A stretch of 64,000 nt of DNA from Taeniopygia guttata (Eukaryota; Chordata; Aves; Passeriformes; Estrildidae), in NCBI RefSeq assembly GCF_048771995.1, contig NC_133031.1, forward strand, positions 1,307,001 to 1,371,000, read 5' to 3'. The notes below the pieces were generated by a model, which ran no database searches, was not told the DNA's origin, and was given only the letters and a program-made list of their open reading frames with translations. Each line of letters starts with the position of its first letter. The stretch's first letter is position 1. A program made the translations under genes and the position numbers. This document shows, piece after piece, positions 38,027 through 48,513 of the stretch.

Positions 38027-39929
38027 CTGTGACAGAAGCCCTGGCTGTAAGTTCTGAGCCTGAGAACGTGGAGGTTAAACAGGTCACACAGTCGCACAGC
38101 ACTTCTGGGGCAGCTCTAGGAGCTTTTGGTTCCCAGGGTAACTACAAAGTTTAAGTTCAGCGTTGAGCATCTTGTACGTAAATGTTACACAAAGCAGGTA
38201 ATACCTACCTAACTGTTCTGATTAAAAGTAGTAGATTTCCCAGTTAAATACTCCACATAAGCCAATAGGGACAAGGTTTCTTAATATCCAGAACAAACAA
38301 AATTTTGTTTATGCCTGTTTCTATTTTAAATGTAAACTTATAAAGGAGAGAGGAGATATGTTCTCCATCCTCTGTGGTTTACTGTCCTCAAACACTGTAG
38401 GCAGGGGATGCCAAATGACGTCTTAACAAGGCATCATCTTTGCCTGTTGATTTTCTCCTATCCTCAGATCATTTCTTGAACTCTCACTCAATGTAAGTAA
38501 AAAAACCTCTTCAGTTTACTGTATCCCTAAACCTCATGCCATCTGAGTTTCAAAAAGTCACAGAATCCAGTGTGTTTGGTGGTACTTTCCATTCCCATAT
38601 CTGTAGGACAAAGCCATTTTAGGAGAGGCTTCAACATCTTCATTTCAGGGCAGAAAGGCCACACAGCTGACCAGGCTCAGAGGCTGCTGCACTGAACTGT
38701 AGGACCAAATTAAGAATTTCCTGCAAAATATTATGTAAAATTTCTGCATTATCAGAAGTAAGGGTGTTCCAGTAAGAGGGAGGAAGATGATTTAATTTTA
38801 GAAGACTAGGTAAAAAATACAAAGTGTTCATGCAGTGGATTACTATCACACATCCCCTCATTCATTCTAAAAATGTAATTAAATCATCCTTCACTCTTTT
38901 GTTCAGTTTTGTTGCCTTTTATTTATAGAAGTTTGTCATTCTCTCAATGTTTGCTCTTTTGTCTCTCACTTGCATTGTCACAGTTGCTCATTTTAATTTT
39001 AGGGGTTGAAGATACGCTTTTTGTTGTCTGCTTTCTTATCAGATCAGCTTCTCAGATTGTTGCTGCAGGATACTTAAGGAATGAGACTTTCATCTGCTAT
39101 AGTTGGCAGATTGCATCAATTTGTGGTTGAGGGAGAAAGGACGTTATGCATGTTTATATTACACAATTTTTTGTAGTGCAAAGATGTCTTTGCTGAATAC
39201 TCCCTGTCTTAGATATTTTGTGTTATGACTTTGATACAGCTGTGCTTCCTAGAATGTGCTCGGGGCCCACCAGAGCTTCACTCTGCATCCCTGACTTACT
39301 TTGCTGAATGTCTTGCATTCAACACATCATAGAAGCATTCTTGTTGCAGTTTCATAACTACCTCTCTGCTGCCTCCTTCACCTCTGCTTGTCCCCAATAC
39401 CAAATGAAGAGTAGGTTTCAATGACTGTAAGAGAGGAGGCCCACAGAATTTAATGAGGCTATTAAACAACTTGAATCTAGATAATTGCTTAAATACATTT
39501 TTGGGTGTACACATAACAAAATAAAAGACTGTATTAATAGGTCATTAAGAAGCAATTAACTTACTGTTTTTTCTTCTCACCTTGAGACCTGTGATTGTGG
39601 CAGCATGTTATTAATTACCTTGTAGCTTTGCTTGGAACTCTTGCTGTATTTGATGTCCTCTTGTGCCTCCACTGTTACACTAGCATGTAAAACAGGGTGT
39701 TTAATTTGGCTTCATTGGAGCTGTGCCAGATCCTGATGGAAATGAGGTTAGAACTTATTTGTCCAGTGTAAGTAAATGGAAAACCATGCTAAGAATCACT
39801 AAAACTCAGCCTAATTAGTACATTAACAAGGCTTCTGTCTATAGTACAGTGAGGACTGTGCTTGTTCTAAACACCTCATGTAATGGATGGATGTAATGAA
39901 TTAAAAACAACCTTGGAAGTGCCACTTGT
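38027..39929. other. Intergenic, no gene seen
   Basis: The sequence right of the LTR composite returns to AT-rich unique DNA. The first 75 bases belong to the protein-like minus-strand open frame discussed under findings. Nothing else was recognised. Confidence 0.5.
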
Positions 39930-40045
39930 AATGAAGGAAGTATGGATGGGTCTGGGATATCCCATGGGTCTCTTGGGGCCAGCTGTCCTGCTGGGTCCTC
40001 TCCCAACTCCTTGTGCCCCCCCAGTCTCTTGAGAGCTGCTCTGGG
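39930..40045 (-). mobile_element. Short ERVL-type LTR remnant
   Basis: The stretch GTCTGGGATATCCCATGGG followed by GGGGCCAGCTGTCCTGC and CCTCTCCCAACTCCTTGTGC resembles the middle of the LTR at 22455-23015 in the same orientation. Similarity is lost after about 40045. About 100 bases match, so this is a fragment at best. Confidence 0.45.
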
Positions 40046-40389
40046 AATCTGCCTAGGCAGTGCATGTTCCATGTGGATGTTTTCCATGGCCCTCAGGCCA
40101 GCTGGGCAGCAGTGTTGCACACTCTGGATGTGTAAGGTCACAGGCTTCCTCTCAGGCCTTCTGCTGCTCTTATCTGTGCTGTCCCCACCAGCACAGGGGA
40201 GAGGATATACCATCTCCCCTTTTCCTGTATACCTTTCCTGTTGGAGAGCCACTCTTAGGTTGTTCTTACTTCTAGCATTGATTAAGTTCTACACCATAGC
40301 TTGTCTAAGAATGATAGAAAACCTATTTCAAGCATTGTCAGCCATAGCCAATCATGAGTCAAAGGCTTTAGTGAAGTCAAACAAGGGAT

Positions 40390-40445
40390 GATTACTGAAA
40401 TATTTGAACATGACTGTGATTACTGAAATATTTGAACATGACTGA
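40390..40445. repeat. Tandem duplication, 28-bp unit, 2 copies
   Basis: The unit begins GATTACTGAAATATTTG and ends AACATGACTGT. Copies lie at 40390-40417 and 40418-40445 and differ only at the last base. It abuts the left side of a possible LTR. Confidence 0.93.
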
Positions 40446-40830
40446 TCTGTTGCAGCCAGAATAGCTGCTTGTAAAGTCCAGGGTAAGGAAGCAAAAAGGG
40501 CTTTGATGGTATGCAGAGATGTTTAATTCAGCTTTCTGGTGAGATGTTCAGGTCCCAGGCACACACATGTCGAGGGTCCAGGTTTCTCTCCCCCAAGGGG
40601 CCACGGGGGTGAACCTGGTCTGGGGGCAGTACAAGGAGAAGGGCCATGGGGGAATAGGGAGGGAGTGGCGAAGAGACATAGGAACAGAGGAAGGAGCCAA
40701 TGAGATCTTAACAGCTTTTTGAGGGAAGTTTCTTGTGTCTCCCTAAACCAGGGAATGCCTCCCAGGGTCTCCATATGATTGACCTCTTGAGGTTTGTCCC
40801 TTGTGCCTCGTCCAAGTGTATGTCATATTA
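40443..40830 (-). mobile_element. Possible degraded ERV LTR
   Basis: Read on the minus strand the block has an ATTGG motif (40697-40701 region), a pyrimidine-rich GC-richer segment, and an ATTAAA poly(A)-like signal at 40527-40522, followed by a short U5-like tail. This layout is LTR-like, and it contrasts with the AT-rich flanks. I found no matching terminal repeats or target-site duplication and do not recognise the family. It could be ordinary unique sequence. Confidence 0.35.
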
Positions 40831-43800
40831 ATCCACATTGATATTCTGAGTTGTTTTTTCAATCTTTGCATTCTTTTCAGAATAACAACCTTGCTTTCAT
40901 GCAGTATCAGTGAGATTTATTTGTAGTTTTATGTTTCTTTCAGTACTCTTTCTCAGGTCCTGGAATGTACATCGATCTTTTCCAGGAACCTGGCTAACCT
41001 CCAGTTTGTCACAGCTTCATGGCGATAGAAACCAACTTTGCCACTGTTGCTGTCCAGGAAGCCACATTGGTGCATTGTCCTATCTTTGAACTCCTCTCTT
41101 CATTCTTCTGGCAGCTTGTGCTGCTTTGCAGTGTAACAGTGGTGGTTCTGTGTTACCTGCTCAGGGGATGCCATTCATCTGTTCCTCACCCTTACATAGT
41201 CTCTGCCAATGTTCTTTCTGTCTGCCAGGGCTCACTTCTCCTCTCCCCAGACTCTGTCACCTTCCATTGGGCACCCATGACACTGTAGTGACACTGTTAA
41301 AAATACCTTGAGTCAAATGTTATGTCATTTTGTCATTATTGGTACATATTTTGATTTCCTCATTGCCGTTTTTTTTTCAAATTTTTGCTGAATTAGTATA
41401 AATTATTCTCTAATTATATATATATTTGTATCCTAATAATGCTTAGTTGCTTATCTAGGAGGCAGCCCTGTTTCTTAGTAATGTTCCAATGTCATGTATT
41501 TCAAGAAAATTTACTAATATGTCTTCCTAAAATTGGTTCTGCTACTTTGTTTGGCTCTTGCTTTCAGTTTTAACAGTGCTTGAAAACAAGTTCCATTATC
41601 TGCAGTTTGTGTTCTGTTAGATACACAAAGTTGAAACTCAGCATATCAAAATTTCTTTTCCTGTTACCTTCTGACACTTGAATACAGGTAATGGCACACC
41701 TGCACCAGGCTTGGCAATGTCAGGGTGTACGTATTTTGCTTGGACAGACTTTCAATACAGAATTCCACTAGTTACTAGCCTTTCATTTTGGTTTTCTTTT
41801 ATTCTTGACTTTTTTCCTTCTACTTTCCCAACTTCAGTATTCACCAAGGTAAAATATTAAGACCTTTGAAAATATAACTGTTTAACTCCCTCATTCACTC
41901 ATTCCTAATGCATGTGTAGCCATGTAGGCTATGATTCCCTGCTGTGGTAGAAAAGACCACTGTGTTCTTTGCTGAAGTGTTTAAATTATTTTGATGTGGG
42001 CAAAATTTCCAACATATCTGCTGGTTTAATTGTAATTCATTTACAGTTTATGCAGTTATTGCAATGCAAGGTGCATAGAAATTACACCCGCAAACTTGTT
42101 TTCTTAGATTTTTTTATTTTGATTTTTGCACTCAGTAGCCACTAGATCTGAATTTGGCCAGGCTGCTGCATTATAAAAATGGTTTCTTGAAGTCTGACCC
42201 TTATCTTCCATTATAAACCTACTGATTTTCTACTTTACTGAGAGCAGGAGAGGACTGAGGGAAGTCTCAGTGATTTGTGCACTTACTTGAGTCTACCAGG
42301 TAAAGTAGTTCAGCCTGGCCTAACAGAAAATGGATTGCCCTCGCGTTGGAAAAGGTGCTTCTGTTTCTGCTGAGGAATCAGAAATTATTTTTCCTGCTTC
42401 ATAGGACTGTTTGGTTTACAGGCTTTTTCCTCCATTAAGAGGATGTACCCAGCATTGTTGTACTTTAGAATGAGATGGAGTTTTTTGGGTTTTTTTTCAG
42501 ATTTTGGAAGTGTGTTGTAAAGACTTGAAAGAATGCAATTCTCTCCATCGTGTCCTAAATGTGATTGTGCTGATGGTCTCACCAAAACTTACTGCACATG
42601 TTCAGCATGGTGGTACTTTCTTTATCTTCTGTTTCTTTTTCTCAGTTTAACACCAAAATACTCTGCATGGAGGTTACACAAACTGAAGTTTTAAACAGTA
42701 GCTTTTCTAATAGTGACAGTGGCATAAAATTATGCCCTTAGTGTATGAAAATGGAAAATACATTCTAAAAGGCTCAGATCTCTTTAAACCAGCTGAATTA
42801 AATCTCAGGCATTCTGAGAAGAAATATTTTGGTTTGGGGCTATGTATATGAAAGATTAAGTTTAAAGAAATTATTTTGAGACTAACTTGACACAGAAGAG
42901 ATGATGGAAAATATTTTCAAGCCATATTGATAGCTTTGCTGGAATTAGTATGTGTGTAGAAATAGGTGTATGTACTTGTTGACTTCACAATCTTTTCCAC
43001 ACTTCATTCCGTAGCCTTGCAGTCATGGGTAGCCCTGTTACTGTAAAATAAAATGTCATTTAATGAGTATAATTGTTTTCTCTTGAAAAATACTCGCTTC
43101 TCATGTGAATGCAAGGGATGAAAGGTTTTAAGTACTGGAAATCTGGTCTTATTTTCCTGGGTTTTCTGTTTCTGATTTACCACTGTTGTGCATTAGAATT
43201 TATCCAGTATTCTGAGCAGTAGGCCTGTGTGTGGAGCAGAGCAACAGTGCAAGATTTGGCTTTCCTCAGGCATAAGGACAGAAAGGAGAACTGAAAGACA
43301 TGGAAGAGCAGAACATCCCTTGTCCCTGGTGCTGGCATCATGGATTGCAGCAGGTCAAGGGAGAAGGGAAATTGTGCGTCCTCAATGAGGAGCTGCCATC
43401 TGGCTGTCTTGGGATCCAGATGTCACATTCCTTAGCACTCGGAGAATGCAACAACTGTTTCAAAGTTTACTTGAGGGGAAATTCGGCTTGCAGGGAGGAG
43501 ACAGATGTGAAGTAGACATAAAGATTTGGAAAGTAATTAGAAAAGATTGCATATTCTGTTTTATACTCCTCAGAGATTTGTTCGACCTGGTTTACTGTTA
43601 TTACAAATCTTAGGAATATCCTTGAAATGTCAAATACGACAAAAACGTTGACGCCTTTTTACTACATGCGCAAAGTGTTTGGGTAAAGGCTTTTGTGGGT
43701 TTTTTTTAGCACAACACTCTTTCCACAGAACTGAAAACTTGTCACTAAACCACTACTTTAACAGTGTGCTTTAATTTTAGAGAGTATTTGCAACAGAATT

Positions 43801-44857
43801 GTTTGCTGAATCATTGATGTCAGCACAATAATTAGTGTAACCAGTATCTAAGGACTGAGTTTGGTATTACTCGGCAAAAAATACTTGTTCTGGCTGAGGA
43901 GGAAGCTGTGTGCATTATGCAGAAATCATTGTACATCAGAATGTGCTCTGCCTACAACAGAAAACACAAAAAAATCTATATTCAGTTAGAAAGTGTAAAA
44001 AGTGGTGCTTAAATAATTATGTATCACTAACTGATGTTTTTTATCTACCCCACGGTTGTTCTGTAACAGAAATCAAACTGGGACAGGATTCACAACAGCT
44101 TTTGAAGTCCAAATAAATTTGATTTCAGCAGCAGAGGGCTCATGATGGCAGTTCTGAGGCAGCATTGCAGTCTGGAGGGAGAAGCATTCATTTGCCTTCA
44201 GTCAGCCTGGGGCTAAACCTGGAGGCATCCCACCATCACTCTCATTGTCCTCAGAAACTTTCTTTCAAGTTCTTGTTGGTATGTGTCCCACTTTGGGATC
44301 ATCCCTGCCAGAACTGTTGATTCCATAACTTTTCACTTCACCTGGACACTCAGCACTGCTTCTGAACCTCCACCCATGTGCAGCATTTGATCCTCAAATG
44401 GGCAGAAAACACCCCACACCTTCATTTCAGCTATTTGAGATGCAAGTTGGGTTGTTTGGGGCTTTTATTTCTTGTTGCAGTTGAGTGCAATTTCTGCGTT
44501 TTGCATTCAGGTTGTAGTGATAGGAAGTTTCTGGGGCTTTATTTCCTGAGTGAAGGTCAGGTGTCCCAGGGGCTGTGTGCTCTCCGTGGTGCTGGCCCTG
44601 CTGGAGCTCCGTGAGCTGTCCCTGAGGGTGCCCCTGGGCGGCCGTGGTGCCTCTGCGGAGGGTGAACCTCACAGCTGGGACATTGATCTCTGCAGCCCTT
44701 GAACCCGGGGCACCCCCGCGCTAGGCCAGAACCTTCGGGGAAATTGCAAAGTGGTTTACAAACACATGCATTTTCACAAATGGGATGCGAAGTTTTTTTT
44801 AATCAGATTTGGCAGCCTGCAATTTAAAAAAAATACATTGGATTTTGCACACTTGCC
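40831..44857. other. Intergenic, no gene seen
   Basis: AT-rich unique sequence up to about 44.5 kb, then a GC- and CpG-richer patch (about 44560-44760) before the LTR at 44865. No exon or repeat was recognised. Confidence 0.5.
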
Positions 44858-44864
44858 CCCTAAC

Positions 44865-45350
44865 GCTGTGGCCCCGCAGCAGCGTGCTGGGTGTGAGCGA
44901 CAGAAGGGGGTGCGACACCTCCCCGGGACCCCAAACCTCCTAAGCCAAGCAATCAGCGTAGAAAAGATGAGATGGGCCTTGCTTGCTTATCCGAGGATCA
45001 TTCATTATCCAAAAGGAATAAACAAAAATCATCCATAACTCAAATAGACAGCAGAGGCAAGGACCCAGGCACAAGCAAGGCAGTGGGTTTTTAGGGACAG
45101 GACTAGGATGGAGTTTGGGACTAGGAACCAATAGCAGAGTGGCAGGGGATGAACATAAACCAAGAGGGAGTTCCAGGAAGGGGAGCGGGCTAACTAAACC
45201 AACGGGGCAGCAAGGAATACATAAATGACAAGGAATTCTCTGGAACAAGGGGTAGGTATGACAGCAAGGACTGAAGCAATACCTCAGGGGAAGGGGGGGG
45301 TACAAAACCAGCTATTGAAAACAATAATAAAAAAACCCCACATCACAACA
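44865..45350 (-). mobile_element. ERV LTR, about 0.49 kb
   Basis: Read on the minus strand it opens TGTTGTGATGTGGGG at 45350. It contains an ATTGG motif near 45130 and a TATA-like CTAAAAACC near 45095, and then a U5-like GC-rich end. Exact 7-bp repeats CCCTAAC lie at 44858-44864 and 45351-45357, directly outside the limits given. The left end does not show a canonical TG immediately after the repeat (TGTGGCCCC starts two bases in), so that boundary may have mutated. The 121-codon open frame at 44940-45305 is a by-product of a cytosine-rich strand and not a gene. Confidence 0.6.
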
Positions 45351-45357
45351 CCCTAAC

Positions 45358-48128
45358 TCTACCCTTTTTATTATTAAAAATACACTGCTCCTAGCCCTTT
45401 ATTCTGTTGTCTCTGAGTCTTTGCCTGCCCCTGTTTTAGGGAATGCTTTTGTGAGAGTCTCCCATGGGAGGCTTAGCACTATAACATTCAAGTCCTAAAA
45501 TTCAAAAGGAACTCCTAGAGTTTTCCTACATTCTAGCAAGAATAGAAAAAGGGAAAACATTGGAGATGTTTTTATGTGAAAAAACTGATTTTTGGGGTAG
45601 CAGTTTTCATCCAAAAATGCCTGTTTTCAAAAAGGAGATTGGTTTGTCTCTCGCAGCCTGTAGGAGGTTTACAGCTGCATGGTTTTAATATCTTTATATA
45701 TTAGAAAAAATCTTACTGACTCAAGGTCCTGCCTTTTTGTCAGCTAATTTCTTTGACAAGCTTCAGTTCTTGCATGCATAAGATGACAAGGCATGAAGAC
45801 TTGCCCTGATGTAGATAAGCAGCTCTATGAAATAAGAATTCCTGTACTGCCGAACTCCCTATTCCCTTGTTGAGATGGTTACACAGCCAGTCTGACTGGC
45901 TCATACAGCTGAGGCCGGTGTTTAGACAATAGGTGACATTAGTGAGTTACAGCTGGTAACTGGTGTGCTGCCTTCTAAGAAGGGGAAAATGTCTTGTGAA
46001 ATACAGATTTTTGTTCGGTTTTGGATGATAAGCCACATATATGAAAATTCTGTTGTGTTTGACGATTTCTTCTTGTCTTGTTTCATTATGCAGTTTTCAA
46101 AAAAACTGGTCCATTATATTAAATTAGGCACTGCGTATGTATTTATAAAGTAATATGTAAATGAGTCCTTGCAGTGGAGATACACTTAATGAAAAATAGA
46201 AGCAATGTACCAACTCTCCATTGGGCAGCTTTGCATCTATCACAGGTGGTGTCACCAGTTGAATTGTTTGTTTACCTTAATTTTCTGTGTGATGAAGAGA
46301 CACAAAAAAAATTATTTGGAACACTTGACATGCAGAAGCCAGCAGATGTACAAACCCAGCTTGTTGCCATATGGCTCCAATGTCCTTTGGCAGGTTTCAT
46401 AGAAAGTTCAGATCCAGATCGCACTGTCAAACAAATTTCAAGTAAATGCTTTTCTACTTAATAAGTATCATTGTTTGGATAGAGCAGTCAGTGAAATATG
46501 GATGGATCCAGGGCACCTTTCTGTTCAGAACTGCTAGAAAAGACAGGACTTGTGTTTATAATTGCTATTGTGTCCTTATATTTTTTAACTAATCTAAACC
46601 CTCCAGAATTGCAGCCTCCTAGATCTGCTTGACCAGTCACTCCCACTTCACTCTTTCCTTTCTTGTCTCTATAGTTTTTACTTCTCCCTTTGCCATATGA
46701 CTGTGTATTAGACTTAGGGTTTTGGTTCTGATGTTTATGGTATATTAAGGGCATGGAAATGCATCACCATGGTTTCACCTTTTTTCTGTAAATGTTTCTC
46801 ATCTGGCTTGTGTCCTTTGGAACTTGGCAGTCATTGATCTGTAGTATGGTAATGACTTGGCAGTTATTGATCTATATGGTAATCAGTCATTGATCTAGTA
46901 TGGTAATGACAGTGACATCTGTCTATAGACCATGGAGCTGGGACCAGAAACCTCAGTGGCTGAGTCTGAGAACCCAGCTCTATCCTGTGAGCTTTGAAGT
47001 GCTCTCCTGAAATCCCCCAAAAAACTGGTCAGTTAGAACGTTACAGTTCATGTACTCAGTTCAAGGAGAGATACCACATAAAACAGATCATCCATGGCTT
47101 ATATTTAAATACTGGGTGTTAGTTCCAAAATTGCCTTTTCTTTTCCTTTTTTTTCTCCACTCTCACTGATGATATATTTTTATAAAAATGGATGAAGCCG
47201 TGGTGTTACAGTTTTGGCTTGGCTGAGCCTCAGTGATCAGTTTGCCTTTCTGTGAAACTAATGTTGAAGTTGTTGATGTTGAAGCTCCCCCTTTCTCTGG
47301 ATAGGTAGGAAGGGAGGTAATTATTCACATATTAGTCCATCGTTAGTGGTTTTGTTGATAGGAAACCTACAAGACACACAGGAAACAGAATTTCAGTGTT
47401 ACAGAAAGGAGACCAATGGTAGTTTTTTTTTCTATTCACACAGCTGCAACTTCACATCACTAGAGGAAACTGCTTTAATTATTTGGTATTTCTTTCTTTA
47501 TTCAATGAGACATAAAGCAGAATAGCTCCCATGACATAAATACATGGTTAGAGGATTTTTTAAATGCTCATTTTGTACCATACCTATTCAGACCTTTTGG
47601 GAATCTTGTTGAAAATAATTTATGGTTTTGGATTTTTCTTTAAAATGGCAGTGACAGGAATTATTTTTATTAACGGCTCTACTAATGGCGAGAGAGTCTA
47701 AGGTGGAAGTTGCAACTGAGTTTCCATAATTTGACCCACTGGTTGTGTTTTCCGTGTTATTTTCATTTTGATAGCTTTTTCAACAAATAGTTGAACAGCA
47801 TGAGCTATTCACTTTCTTCTGTACAACAGCCAAAAATTAACTGTAAAGAAGAAAGAGACACTGCTGAATGTGCTTTGGAGACAGCTGAGAAATACAGTAG
47901 CCAGCCTGGACACTCGTTCAACTTTGTACCAAGTTCTGTGGTTGCAGAGTTGCGTTTTGCCAGATTTCCCTGGAGCCCTTGATATCATTGAGAGTAAGCC
48001 GACTTTGACAACAGAGACTCCCCTGTTGCCTTCTGTAGTAGTGAAAAATCTTAAGGGACAGTGGTAAATGTCATACTCTTTCAAAAGACAGCAGGCTTAG
48101 GTGGAAGTAGTGGTGATGTTTTGTAAAG
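45358..48128. other. Intergenic, no gene seen
   Basis: AT-rich sequence with one minisatellite-like repeat at 46823-46912. A 95-codon frame at 46174-46461 starts on GTG (first ATG at 46189) and resembles no protein I know. Confidence 0.5.
46823..46912. repeat. Imperfect tandem repeat, about 28-33 bp unit, 3 copies
   Basis: Three copies of a unit containing CAGTCATTGATCT and TATGGTAATGA occur at about 46823-46855, 46856-46883 and 46884-46912. They differ by small deletions and substitutions. Confidence 0.85.
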
Positions 48129-48134
48129 ATGTTT

Positions 48135-48507
48135 TATGGGGGTTCCACGGACGGATTGGGGTGAATATAAGCGAGATCTCTGTTGGTTGCTCTTGGGGGG
48201 TGAGGTTTATTCAGGATGGAGAGGGGAAGATCCAAGAAGGCGTCTGGCCCCTCAGAGACCCCTTATCAGGGGGCTCCAAGGTGGGCTGGAACAAGACTTG
48301 CGCCAATGGGGTCACAGACACCTGATGTTTCAGGGGAGGGTTACAGGTGTGGGGTGAACCATACATTCTGGGGGGTGAGATAGAGCAGTCAATTTGACCT
48401 TTGGAACTATCTGTAGGTAAGGGTATGGTCCAGCCAGTAGGGAGGGTTGTTTTCATCCTGGCTGTACTATTGTGGTTCTTAATCATACTTATCTATCCTT
48501 CCCAACA
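48135..48507 (-). mobile_element. Solo ERV LTR (class II-like), minus-strand copy of an inverted pair
   Basis: On the minus strand the element starts TGTTGGGAAGG at 48507 and ends ACCCCCATA at 48135. Exact 6-bp duplications ATGTTT flank it (48129-48134 and 48508-48513). A good poly(A) signal sits in CCTGAATAAACC (about 48208-48213). It is a shorter relative of the LTR at 6791-7307, in opposite orientation. The terminal CATA in place of CACA/TACA looks like a point change. The 91-codon open frame on the minus strand matches, in translation, part of the long open frame across the other copy, which shows shared ancestry of the DNA rather than coding function. Confidence 0.82.
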
Positions 48508-48513
48508 ATGTTT

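Noticed and set aside
46174..46461. 95-codon plus-strand frame preceded by TTGCAG
   Set aside because: Looks slightly protein-like, but it opens with GTG, lacks a plausible donor site and resembles nothing I know.
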